A stretch of DNA of 64,000 nucleotides from Triplophysa rosa (Eukaryota; Chordata; Actinopteri; Cypriniformes; Nemacheilidae): the NCBI RefSeq assembly GCF_024868665.1, contig NC_079913.1, positions 7,669,819-7,733,818 of the forward strand, in the 5' to 3' direction. Position 1 is the first letter of the stretch. The number at the start of each line of letters is the position of its first letter. The position numbers and the translations under genes were made by a program. Below, piece after piece: positions 34,009-46,090 of this stretch. The notes under the pieces were generated by a model. That model was given only the letters and a program-made list of their open reading frames with translations, had not been told where the DNA came from and searched no databases.

Positions 34009-35487
34009 ACATTTTAGATGGTGAGAGTAAAAGTGTGTGTGTTTGCGCGCCCTTGTGTCCTTGTATGTGTTTGGCCCCTCTAGCCCTTCATTAATGCAGA
34101 AATAACATGGACATGTTCAGAACATCCCATCCCTGACAGCAGCGAGGTCACTGTGTTTGTCTAAATGATTCAGTTCAAGAGAAAAACACGGACAGATTAC
34201 TGTGTGCTGAATACATTACAAATAAGGGGAATGGGGTAATGCTTTGAGTCCATGCAATAAAGGCGTATAAAAAATGTACAAAATGTATTTAAAAAGACTT
34301 TTAAAAGAATATCTACATGTATTAAGGTATTAAACCCCCTATAAACTTCAATGGCCTAAACATAAACAATATAATATAATATAATTTATACATAATATAT
34401 ATTTTGAATTATATGGCGCTATATAAAAATGGTAATTTCCAATTGCTAGCAGTTTTCCTTTATTCTCTCTCTGTTTTTTTAAAAGTTGTCATAATTATGT
34501 CCCTATGTCACGCACCAGTTACCATCATATTTTAAATGATCCCATAAATGAAATCAAATTTGTCATAATGAGATCACCGCTGATTCATTGTCCCTGGAGT
34601 GCATTATGGGAATAAAACGAGCGGTTCCTTGTAGTATAATTATGAATAGTGAAAATGGAGAACACGTAAGAAACAGACCAGCACAAACATCATAATCTGC
34701 TTTCTTGTAATCCATCGGGATAACTTCTTGCGTGAGTTTAGACCTCCTGCAAAGTATTTAATAAACACATTCGGCCCGGCTGCTGGTATACCCAGATGCC
34801 AGCGTGTCCTCTATCTGCCCCCCTCTCACTTACTATAATATTGATGCGCTTCTGCCTTAGCTGCATTTGTGCTGCTGTTACATCATGAGAACACTGTAGT
34901 CACTTCTGGCCTCATATTGCAAAAAACAGCAAATGAATCTATGGAAAAATCTAAAGAAATAGCTTTTTTGTAAATATTTTGCAAGATGTGCCAAGACGGT
35001 AAATATATAATTGGTTTAATTATGTATAAAAAGATTTCTGTATTGTAAACTCAGTGCTTTTTAAACATGCATAAACAGCAGTCATGCATAAACAAGCAGT
35101 CCCACCCCCTCGTCCACCCACACAAGCACATAAATTTTCCCTTCCTGTCGAGTGTAACCTGTGCCAAAATTGTTACACAACTCACCCTAAGGACGTGTGT
35201 GGTGCGAGGGACTCACATCCACGCACTTTGACCAACTCCAAATTAGGTCAGCAAGATCTACACAGAGTGCATGCTACCAGCCTGTGTAGACAAATATATT
35301 TTGACCTTTGACATGTTACGGCTGCGCAGAACACATAAATAACTCTCCTGCATCTCCGATTGCCTGGCTGGCTTAAATGGGTCGAGCTGTCAGTTTGAGC
35401 AGGTGATTCTGTAGAATAGATCTCACTAACCCAACCTCTTTCACACAAGAAAACCACAGAGTAAACATCTGTGCACACAGGCAAACA
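34009..35487. other. Gene-free stretch
   Basis: AT-rich with ATAAT-type low complexity at 34370-34400; no gene supported. Confidence 0.5.
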
Positions 35488-35742
35488 CACTCAAAAACAC
35501 TCAGAAGTTGATCCAAACCTATAAAAAATCTCTGAACACAAAAAAAGATAGTTGGAAGAATGTTTGTAACCAAACAGTTCTGGGGCACTATTGACCATCA
35601 TAGTAAGAAGAAAACTGATTGGTTTCCCACATTCTTTAAAATATATTATTTTGTGTTCAACATAATTTCTGCAGCTTTGGAACAACTTTAAGGTGAGTAA
35701 ATGACGACAGAATGTTTATCTTTGGGTGAACTATACCTTTAA
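35488..35742. repeat. 'AGTTCACCCAAAAATGA' family interspersed repeat, partial copy
   Basis: Contains GTAACCAAACAGTTCTGGGG, CACTATTGACCATCATAGTA, GGTGAGTAAATGACGACAGA and ends TTTGGGTGAACTATACCTTT. The left end is decayed. Confidence 0.65.
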
Positions 35743-37577
35743 TTTCATATGGTTCATCTGTGATTCTCAAATGGCCTTGCTTGCGGACCCAGATTTTACA
35801 TTGGACGCATGTGGCAACTTAACACAGTAACTTGTTTATCATATAGAAGTAAATAAAAATGTTTTTAAAACCAAACAATGAAAATGACTTATTATTATAA
35901 TATGATTATTATTACCTCCATATGTCCAAATTTGGGAAACATTATGGAGAATTTGCTTTGTACATGGTTTCATGAAAATTGTACGGTTTCGGGTGTTCTG
36001 GACAGGAAAAATTCAACGTAGTCAACTATAGTCTGAACAAACAGTGTTTGTCCTTGTTGTAGAGCCTGTTTTCAATATGGTAATATGTTATTTTACATCA
36101 AGTTGTTTTGTTCGTGGTTTTCAAGGATGGGGTCACGTCACATAAACTAAGCTTGTTGGTATCGTCCAAATTTGAATAGTTTCTACCAAGTATCGTATGA
36201 TTTTACTGCACAAAAACACTGTTTATTTAAGCTTGTTTATTTTGTTATTACCACAGCACCATTATATGATTAGATTTATTATAGTATTTGTATTTAGTAT
36301 GTATAACCTCTTGTGCCCGTGACTGTTATCCAAAACACACCCCATTTTTCACACCATCTAAAAATCACTGTATGTTATTATGCAATGCAGTGTTCAAAAA
36401 ATAGTAGACCACCACAATTTTGTCATGACTTTTGTCAAGAAAACTGTGACTGTATAAATGAAAGTTTCTAGTAAAGTTCCCAAACGATGAGGTAACTCAC
36501 AGAACAAGAGCATAAAAGGCTTTTGATTTCTCTGAAAACCTCTAAACAGCACGAAACTCATAACACAATCTCTGCCATCCTACATCCAATCTCTTGCATA
36601 ACCGCATTGAACCCGTTGCCACAGCAGCCAGGCTGCCATCCACGTTTAACGCATCAATGCGTCACCGCAGGCCATATTCTTTTACAATCGCACAATTACA
36701 CAATGTTCTTGTGGGTTTTAAACTGGAATAGGCATTATTGTCATTATTTGTCTTGAATACATAGTTTAAGCTGTCAGAAATTCTGAATTATACCTGAGGT
36801 TCAAATTTGTATTCAACAACCCAACGAGTCAGTATATAACTTTCTTTTGACCCCTACTGAGTTTTTCTGGGTATGTTTTTGATGATGTATGTGTCATTGT
36901 TTTTCTTTGTAATATTTTAAAACAGTTTTACCATAACAGCTAAATTCCGCCTTCAACCTCAGCATTCACCTTTTAACTTTGTGTTACATTAGAAAACGTA
37001 GTTCCAAATTCATTAATTCACATTCAAGGCTATGTTAAAACAGAGCTAAATGCCCCCTAAAGGGAATGTGCTGGTCCCAAATTGCATTACGATTGCAAAA
37101 CAATCTTTTTAATGTTGATTAAGAAACTCGAATTTTCCTAAAAAGAAATGTCAAAACACAGCTCTAGGGAAATAATATGGGTCCCACAGCCAGTTGATGT
37201 TGAGTGCGGATGGAGCCCATAACTCAGACACTTTTCCAATTGCGTCTGAAATAAAGTTTTGACCTTGATACAGGTGTTCCTGTTAATCAACAGCTGCGGA
37301 TGTCCCGGCCATGACTAATCCTGTAATACATGCCAAAGCTAATACTGCTAGACTCACACAGGAGGTTTTTCATTCATATGCACCAAGCCCCACTATTTTA
37401 ACCCATAATTAGTAAAAAGGTCCAGAATCAAAACCAGAAATAGACTACACACCAATCCTACATAACAATCCTTAATGTGTTGTTTTTTTTATAGATCTGG
37501 AAAATATAATCCATTTAATTCTTAGACAGTCCTCTTTAATAGGAGAACAAATAAAGACAAAAAAAACTTAAAGAAAC
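35743..37577. other. Gene-free stretch
   Basis: No supported feature. Confidence 0.5.
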
Positions 37578-37585
37578 CTTTAAAG

Positions 37586-37915
37586 TAGGGCTGTCAAACA
37601 ATTAATTGAATCCATTATTTACATAATATATGTCTGTTTACTATGCATATTCATTTTGTATATTTATAAACACAAAAAACATACACATACATGTGTATAT
37701 ATATATATATATAGGATATATTTAGATATTTAGATTTATTTAGATTTACAAATAATTAAAATTATATAAAAAAACGTTTATTAATGTTTATATTTTACTT
37801 AAATATATGCATTATGTGTTTATAAAACATTAATATGCACAGTACACAGACATATATTATGTAAACACAAACTTTTACTCTGGATGCGATTAATCGTGGT
37901 TAATTGACAGCCCTA
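37586..37915. mobile_element. 330-bp hAT MITE with perfect 8-bp target duplication
   Basis: Ends TAGGGCTGTCAA and inverted TAGGGCTGTCAA are identical, and CTTTAAAG is duplicated at 37578-37585 and 37916-37923. AT-rich interior with a (TA)n stretch near 37698. This is the abundant fish TAGGGCTGTCAA family. Confidence 0.92.
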
Positions 37916-37923
37916 CTTTAAAG

Positions 37924-38507
37924 CAATGGATAGTAGAAATTAAGACTGAGATTACTCTAGAGGCGACACATGTATGATAATTCAGCGTTTATTAGCAGAA
38001 ACATTTGAGAAGCAAAAGTCTCAATTTCTTTCCTGGGGGATTATCCTCCTAAAACCTCTTTACCATGTAACCCTATACTACGATCTTAAATCTAAACTCA
38101 AACATCACTCTTAAAAGCTTAGTCCAGGCCAATGCATTTGTGTGAGGGACCACAGCATGTGACTTATTGTTTTGAACAAACTCAGGGCAGAACGATGCAA
38201 ATAGTAAGAGGGAACAGATAAGTCACTTTACGTCAAGTCAGACCTGTTTGTGACAATGATGTGCCTCCATGTTTGGAAGCAGCTACTCTGCACCAGATAA
38301 GATACTTTGCTCTTAGGGCATGTTTGCCTTGTAAATCACCTTTGTGTGTGTGTGTTGCAAAAGAAGGTGGGGTGGTGTGAATTGATAACAGATTAATAAT
38401 GGTTGACAGAGAAGTTCATCTAATCTATGGAGACTCATTCTTCTGCTAAAAAACTGCATGCTTAAGATAGTAAACAAAGATTTTATCTTTAATACAAGCA
38501 CCTCCCC

Positions 38508-38513
<6 letters not shown>
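37924..38513. other. Gene-free stretch
   Basis: No supported feature. Confidence 0.5.

Positions 38514-38566
<53 letters not shown>
38514..38566. repeat. (CT)n microsatellite
   Basis: Uninterrupted CT run of about 52 bp preceded by a C-rich stretch. Confidence 0.95.
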
Positions 38567-38567
<1 letters not shown>

Positions 38568-38805
38568 AAGAAATCAACAAAACATGTATTGCTCAACAGC
38601 CTTGCACTCAAATTACACCAGTTCTCCTTGGGCTCTTTGTGACCTCAGAAAACTGCTCCACCTTAGCATGTTTTGTGAAAAAAAACAGGCACAGGATAGA
38701 CTGACTGCTGCCAGACAACAGTGGAGAAAACATGACAGACAAACATGCTATGCTATATAGGGGGTAACAAGCTATTTGTCATACGGAGAAGTCACATTTT
38801 CAGAC

Positions 38806-38915
38806 TTTAAAGGAGTAGTTCACTTTAAAATAGGCCCCTATTGACTTTACATAGTAATTTTTATTCCTACTGTGGAAAGTCAACGGGGGCTTATTTTAAA
38901 GTGAACTACTCTACT
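38806..38915. mobile_element. Short foldback MITE (GTAGTTCACTTTAAAATA ends)
   Basis: Left AGTAGTTCACTTTAAAATAG followed by GCCCC and TTGACTTT is inverted at the right (AAAGTCAACGGGGGC followed by TTATTTTAAAGTGAACTACT). Nearly the whole 110-bp element is stem. Confidence 0.8.
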
Positions 38916-41900
38916 AAGTCCAAAAAATAGTCTGTCCTCCTAAATTCTATCCTTTATTCTTTATTTAATACTTGTTTAATAAATACAAACTGGTATTTAT
39001 TAGAGCAACGGTCAGTTATAATAACTATGTTAACTGAAAGGTGAAACTCTGTTCTCAGATAAAGGTATTTTTCATTAAAAACAATATTTATTAATAACAA
39101 TCTGTTGTCCAAATCAGCTGATTGATATTTTTGCTATTGCTTTTCAATAATATTTTGTTTCGCATTAGTTTACCTTTTACATTTCGCTGAAAGGCCTCTA
39201 ATTCACAGTTTACTACACAGTGTGACAACATGCCCCAAAGGATCAGCATTTCTTCTTAGGAGTTTTTTGTACTCAAGATTTTTTAAGTATGTTCCTATTG
39301 AGGAACAATGCAATACATGAAAACAGATTCCCTAAAGAAATAAGTAAAAAACGTTCTTTGAATTGTGATCTGCGCTCTAGGAATAATCACTGTACAGTTT
39401 CTTCTACTTTCATCTAATCCTCATTACCCACATTCTTGCCGTACTAACTAGCCGTACACTGAACGCGAAACAAGCGAGCCAGCCGTGCAATGCGATCTTT
39501 CCATTTGAAAAAGAACAGGGTGTGTTTCTGACATGCGTATGCTTATTATTTGGATTGACTGTCTTCAACCTGACAGCTGCGTTCATTAAAATTTACATAT
39601 CAAGTAACGCCAAAGACATTCCTTAAATCATTATATTTAATTTAAGGGACAAATTTCTTCCAATTGTTAACACACGGTAAATGAATGTGGATAACAGCTC
39701 AGATATATTTGAGTGAGGAAACTAGAAGACACACATCATCTCAGAAGAGAAACATTTGAGAAGCAAGGGTCACCATTTGACCTCATTCCCATCTAGGAGA
39801 AACAACAGAGATAATCAAAAGATCTCATTTTATTCATTCTCACTCACCCATTCTAGCATTACGCTTCAACTCTTTAACCTACTAAAATGGAATTGCCTCT
39901 AAATAAATCTAAGGGTTTACCTCAATAACTATTTCAGGAACTCTCTGCAGACACCCAAGATAAAGATGAGGGCTTTCCTATTAAAAGCTTATCCATTGGA
40001 GTGAGAACAATTGTTTTTTTTTAATTATTAACACACACTTGAAAACATGCTTATGTGTATAAATATATGGTTATATATAAATATAGGCTAAACGACACAA
40101 AAATATACACACACAGACAAAGCAAGCACAGTATGTACCCAACTAATCCACCAGCATATAGGCTTCACACAAACATTGTTATTTTTGAAACCGTTTCCAC
40201 TGATCACCAAGACTCTTCCATGCACATACCAATCATCTCCTCAACCCCAGAGGTGTTATAAACACACCCACGTATACAAAGAACACAATGTGTATGAGAT
40301 TAAATGTAAAATGAGAAGGTTGTGTTTTTACTAGATAAGATGATTTGGATGTTTGCGAATGTGGAAAAACTGCGGGTCTGCATATCTGCACGCTGCTCAT
40401 GTGTGTGATAATTCTGTGGAACAAAGGAGAGGTTGTTCAAATACTACGATAACTATACAGAATTCTCACATTTACACAAACTACAAAAGGATTTGGCGTA
40501 TCTCTGTCAAGTCGTTATTGTGTGGCGGGGCATAAACAGGACGCTAAGGAGCTTTCTGACCCCGTTCATCATGCACAAATTTATGTCCATTTGCACATGC
40601 TCTCATATAGACACACAAACACGGTGACGGGCTGATAGTAACCTCAACCTTCCCCCAATGGACAGACGCAGTAGAGGGTGTCTGACAAACAGAAGAGTCT
40701 CTGTAAACGGTGACCTAGTTTTTGTGATTTAGTAGATTATTGCACATTCAGTATCTTATAAACAACAACAACAACAAAATAATATTATTAATATTAATAA
40801 TGATAATAATAATACTGATAATGACAATGATAATTCTAATAATAATAGCAATTAATCAAGAAATTATGACGATGCTGATAATAATAATGTAAAAGTTAAA
40901 AGATAAAAAATAAAAAACTAATATATACTGTAAATATAGATAAATTATTATTATTATTATTATTTCTTGGTTAATTATTATTATTCATTCATTTATTTCA
41001 AAAACAAAGCAAAGCAGATATATTTCCTTATTTGCAGTGGTTTATAAATCTTTTTTATGAAAAAATTATAGATTATATTCAAGAAGACAAAAGAAGCGTA
41101 TGAAAAATTATTTGATTTAGATTTCCATGCAGTTGTCAAAGGCATAAAAGTAAAAAAGTACAAAATATTTTGATTGTGGGTTCAATTTACTTTTTAAAGA
41201 GCATGTTTGTATGACCAACTGTAGGAGAAGTGATGGGATTTTTTTTGTCATCAATTCAAATTTTGATGGCGCTAATGGCACAGAAAGTAAACCTTTGAAC
41301 ACACCACAGCAAAAAGACAATAGACGTTTATAATTGGGTGAATTCATATCTACCAAAATTGGATAACTTAAAAATACTGACATGAGATGAATGCAGTCAA
41401 AAATCTTCTCACATCTCCTCTTGACCTTTCTTGTGTTTTTAATTGGAAATCCGTCCTCAAATGGGACAGACTTTAAAAACATCTTAAAAAAACAAGTTAA
41501 AGAACATCAAACGCTGCAGCACAAAAAGATCACAAACATAAACAGGAATATTCCCATTCTGCTTTTCAGTCTGCAGTTTAAAGACACAATTTACATTTGT
41601 TTAATTAAGTACCATAATCCAAGGACAAGAGTCTTCAGGGGTGAAATAAACCAGACTTAAAATGGTTTAGCGAATCAGATTTATTGTTATCTTAATGAGG
41701 GTGTGTTTCAAGACTGACACGTATTGGTTCGGATACTGTCTGACTATACTCGAGGGCTCTCTCTTTCATATGTGAAATCTTCACTTAGAGTAAAGGCAGA
41801 TCAACTATTTGGTCTTTGTTAGCACAAAACAAACTTATGCTAATCTAAACCCACACACACAGGGTAGTTTCACAATTTTTGTGTTAGCCGCTTTTAATTG

Positions 41901-42378
41901 ACATATCTCCATCAGCCACCATGAATTTGGTGTGCTGTGTGTATGTGTGTGCGTTGTTGAGTGGGTGAGCGTATCAGACTGAGTTTTGGGTGATGTTCAG
42001 TCTATGTCCAGTACAGGCTGGTCGGCTTCTGTTCAGCCTTCTGGGACAATGTGCGGACAAGCGTGCTGAATCCATCTGTACATGCTCATGTTTGAGGTTT
42101 GTCCATCTTCCTCTTCCAGTATATAAAAGTATGTATTATGTTTGTTAAAGCTATTGACTCCTATAATGTATTGTTACCTGTTTCCATCAAAATCTCGCAC
42201 AAAAAGTGAAACAGAATAATTTTAAAAACACATTATGAATACGACCTCAACGAGTGACATCTACCTAATTTATTGGAATGAATACATTCCATTTACACAC
42301 ATCTGGTGTTTCCGATTCTGACAGATTTTTTGCACCAGTCCCATTGCCTCAATGGACAGCAAAGTGTCCATCAGACCA
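38916..42378. other. Gene-free stretch with AT-rich and (ATT)n sequence
   Basis: Contains an ATT/AAT-rich region at about 40755-40990, including a clean (TTA)n run near 40942-40962. A moderately GC-rich patch lies at 39430-39600. No gene or transposon ends supported. Confidence 0.45.
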
Positions 42379-42593
42379 AAAAAAATGCTGTGTGATTTTC
42401 AACCCACGGCTGGGTCAAAAAGCGACAAACCCAACCGTTGCCCAATCAACCCAATTTAATCCCACATTTTTCTTTATTTATGACCTAAACCATGATTCTG
42501 GGCTAAAACAACCCAACATAGGTTAATAAGACGGTTGGGATTGTCCCAATTTGACCCAACTGTGAGTTGAAAATAACCCAGCATTTTTAGAGT
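42379..42593. mobile_element. AACCCA-rich MITE-like repeat, copy 2
   Basis: Left AAAAATGCTGTGTGATTTTC followed by AACCCACGGCTGGGTCAAA matches the inverted right end (AAAAATGCTGGGTTATTTTC followed by AACTCACAGTTGGGTCAAA). Same family as 3155-3349, which helps define the ends of that older copy. Confidence 0.7.
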
Positions 42594-42742
42594 ATAGTAT
42601 AAAAGCATGCATACTGGAATTTAGGGATATTATTTTCTTAATAACCTTTCTTGTATACTGCTTATATTTCTAAGCAAAGCAGATCAATCCTGCATTCTAT
42701 GCATACAGAACAAGTACATACTGTGCACAGTATGCATACTAC

Positions 42743-44880
42743 ATTTACATTTAGTCATTTAGCAGACGCTTTTATCCAAAGTGACTTACAGATGAGGGAA
42801 ACAATGGAAGCAATTGGAACAACATAAGGACAATAAAAAGGCATAAGTGCAATAAAAGAAAACTGTTCTCATATAGTCTACCACAGTATACAGAGCTAAG
42901 TTTTTTGTTGTTGTTGAAAGAGTAGAAAAGAGATAGAAGTCAGAACTGATCAGTCAGGTCTTGACGGAAGAGATGTGTTTACAGACAATTCGTAAAGATG
43001 GCTACAGAATCTGCTGATCTTGTAGCAGCAGGCAGATCATTCCATAAACGTGGAACCGATCCCGAGAAGGTACGTGAGAGAGATTTTTTTTAACTTTTTG
43101 GGATGGCACCATAAGACGTCGTTTGTTTGCAGAGCGTAGGGATCTGGCGGGTATATAAGTCTGCATTAGCGAGTGAAGATAAGGGGGTGCCAAATCAGTG
43201 GTGGTCTTGTAGGCCAGGAGCAGAGTCTTGAATTTGATTCAAGCGACTACAGGGAGCCAATGTAACTTAATGAAGAGAGGAGTGACGTGCACTCTCTTCG
43301 GTTCATTGAAGACCACTCTTGCCGCTGCATTCTGGATCATCTGTAGAGGTTTGGTTGTGCAAGCTGGAAGTCCAGCCAGTAGCGCATTGCAGAAGTCCAG
43401 TCTGGACAGGACAAAAGCCTGGACTAGGACTTGCGTAGCATGCTCGGATAGGAAAGGTCTAATTTTCCTAATATTGTAGAGGATGAATCTAAGGACTGGG
43501 TGGTGCTGGCAACCTGATCAGTGAAGTTAAGCTTAAGTTATCGTCGATTACCACTCCCAGGTTTCTGGCCGATCTGGAAGATGTGATGGTTGATTAGCCC
43601 AGTTGAATGGAGAAGTTGTGATGAATCTTTGTGTCGGCCGGGATTACAAGCAGTTCTGTTTTAGCAAGGTTCAGCTGCAGGTAATGATCGTTCATCCAGA
43701 GCGAAATGTCGGCTAGGCATGCTGAAATGCATGCAGAAACAGTCGGATTGTCAGGCTGAAATGACAGGGGGAGTTGTGTATCATCCGCATAGCAGTGATA
43801 GGAAAAGCCATGTTTCCGAATGACAGAGCCTAGGGATGTCATGTATATAGAAAATAGCAACGGACCAAGCACTGAGCCCTGAGGCACCCCTGTGTCGAGA
43901 TGTTGGGACTCTCCAGGATACTCTAAATGACCTACCTGTGAGACCTGAACCATTGTAGCACCACTCCAGAGACACCCATAGCCTTGAGGGTCGACAGGAG
44001 TATGTGGTGGTTAACGGTGTCAAAGGCAGCAGATAGATCCAGTAGGATAAGTACAGATGAGTTAGAGGCAGCTCTTGCCAGTCTCAGGGCTTCAATGACA
44101 GAGAGCAGCGCAGTCTCAGTGGAATGACCGCTCTTGAAACCAGACTGGTTGCTGTCCAGGAGGTTGTTCTGGGTGAGAAAGGATGAGAGCTGGTTACATA
44201 CCACACGTTCAAGAGTTTTAACAATGAAGGGGAAGAGTGATACCGGTCTGTAGTTCTCTAACAGTGCAGGATTAAGAGTGGGTTTCTTCAGTAGCGGGGT
44301 AATACGGGCCTCTTTGAAGACGTTGAGATGTTGTCACATGAGGGTGCCAGCTGTTTGAATTTCCAGTCGTTGGGGATAAGTAGACCGGTTCCTCCACCCC
44401 TCCCTGATATGTGTGGGCTGTGGGAGAAAGTGTAGTTATTTGAGAGAGCAGACGGCGTGGCAGTGTCCTCTGGCTAGATCCAGGTTTCAGTGAGTGCTAA
44501 ATGAGAAAGATTAGAATGTTTAGCAATAGCTGTCATGAAATCTGCTTTTGTTTACAGCAGATTGGCAGTTCCACAAACCAATGGGAAATGTAATTGAGGT
44601 AGTTGTGGATGCTGAAAGAGTGCGCAGATTATTAGCATTAGCATTGCGTGGCCTTCTACGTGATACCAGTGATTTACGAGTTGTAGTGACAGTAACAGGG
44701 GAATAAGGGAAAAAAAATAACAAGAAGAGAATAAATAGAAGTGCAAAAAGTTAATACTGAAGTGCAATACTCAAGTGCCTAGTCGGTGTCCTTGCTCGGT
44801 GGAGTCGCGCAGGTAGAGTCGATGGTCTTTACACTCTTCGGTCTTCACGCGATGAGGGCTGCACGCATGAAGACCGACAT
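42743..44880 (-). mobile_element. L2-clade LINE, minus strand, 5'-truncated and internally decayed
   Basis: Reading the minus strand: remnant endonuclease start (GLWNCQSAVNK, about 44590-44540), further endonuclease pieces, a jump into reverse transcriptase (44204 down to 43594), an ORF C-terminal region (about 43200-43000), and a 3' end whose reverse complement is CATTTACATTTAGTCATTTA. This tail and the RT type are those of fish L2 elements. Flanks AGTATGCATACTAC (42729-42742) and AGTATTCATACTAC (44881-44894) look like a target-site duplication with one change. Frameshifts and stops make it inactive. Confidence 0.88.
43594..44204 (-). pseudogene. L2 LINE reverse transcriptase fragment, frameshifted
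   Basis: Two overlapping minus-strand frames carry consecutive RT blocks. The first (44204-43932) has SGHSTETALL and LLDLSAAFDTVNH, the motif with the first catalytic Asp. The second (43953-43594) has GVPQGSVLGP, FSYHCYADDTQL with the YADD catalytic box, and LNLAKTELL. The frame change lies near 43940. In life the enzyme copies LINE RNA at a nicked genomic target. This copy also lacks much of the endonuclease-to-RT linker, so it is dead. Confidence 0.9.
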
Positions 44881-44894
44881 AGTATTCATACTAC

Positions 44895-45810
44895 ATAGTA
44901 TGAGTAGCTAGCATGCCATTCCAAACACATCTCTGTCGTTCTGTCTATTTCTGTAGGTGGTCTGAACCCCTGATGTTGCAGTGGGCACATTCGTCGCCAC
45001 CTTTGGTGGAAGAGCCAGCGGCGACCTTCAGACGCCCTCGCGGTTGCCATGGCAGCAGGCGTTTAGAGCACTCGCTGCGTACATTAGCATTCACTAATGC
45101 TCAGCCTCTCATCAAAACTCATTGATTTTGCGCTCTGGATTAATGCAAAGCACGCAGAGCCCTCTGCCCCAACAAACAGCCTTTGAAATATATAGGCCTA
45201 CTGCACATAAGGTGAGAAGAATAGATGAAGATACAGTACAGAAACAGACTGCACGCATCTGTTTAACAGGATACAGTGGTTACAGAAGGGCCTAGATTTT
45301 AAAAACGGACAATTCTATGGACACAAGGACAACTTAAGCCCTGCTGTGATTACTAGCATGGAAAAATACAATTTAGTGTGTGGTTGCTGAATGCCACAGT
45401 GTGTCGGTTGAGAATACCGTACTGATACTTTGTACTGATGAGAGATTAGATGTGCGGGGAGTCTAGGCTGAGACTGCTGATAGGAACTAGCAATCAGATA
45501 CCATCATCACTCAGGATTACACACACACACTTCCTCAAGTACAAATAACCTTGTTATTACGCACAAATATAATCACACACAAAGACTTGTGCACACAGTG
45601 ACAACAAATCAAACTGCTGCTTTATAAATGTGTACTGTAAGTGCATTTATGGGAAAGTCAAACAAAGAACGCACATTAATAAAATAGGCACAAATCACAG
45701 ACAGCTATTTCAGCTTCACTCCCAAGTTTTGCAGGCTGCCAAGCATGTGCTGATGGAATGGAAGAGATCTGCTTGTTTTGAATAATGCACTCATCGTCCA
45801 CTGTGTCTTA
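44895..45810. other. Gene-free stretch with a GC-rich island
   Basis: About 44960-45080 is clearly GC-richer and non-repetitive and includes an X-box-like palindrome (see separate entry). No exon could be supported. Confidence 0.45.
45043..45056. promoter_or_regulatory. RFX X-box-like palindrome
   Basis: GTTGCCATGGCAGC fits the X-box pattern GTTGCC-AT-GGCAAC with one mismatch in the right half-site. It lies in a GC-rich island. Binding is inference. Confidence 0.35.
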
Positions 45811-46090
45811 AAGGAACAGCTCATCTAAAAAATGAAAATTCTGTCATCATTTACTCGCACACTTGTCATTTCAAACTTGTATAGCTTTCTAACAGAAAAG
45901 AAGATATTTTGAAGAATGTTGGTAACCAAACAACGGCTCTATTGACTTCTGTTGTATGGACACTAAACCAATGCAAGTGAATGGGTACTGCCATTCTAGG
46001 GTTACCAACATTCTTCAAAATATCTTCTTTTGTGTTCATACAGGTTTGAAATGACACGAGTGTGAGTGAATGATGAATTTTTATTTTTTA
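45811..46090. repeat. 'AGTTCACCCAAAAATGA' family repeat with 32-bp perfect internal inverted arms
   Basis: Starts TTAAAGGAACAGCTCATCTA and carries AAATTCTGTCATCATTTACT. The arm at 45896-45927 (AAAAGAAGATATTTTGAAGA and onward to GGTAACC) is the exact reverse complement of 46000-46031, enclosing a 72-bp loop. Confidence 0.8.

Noticed and set aside
40755..40990. Possible origin or satellite because of ATT/AAT richness
   Set aside because: Plain (ATT)n-type low complexity; no higher-order unit.
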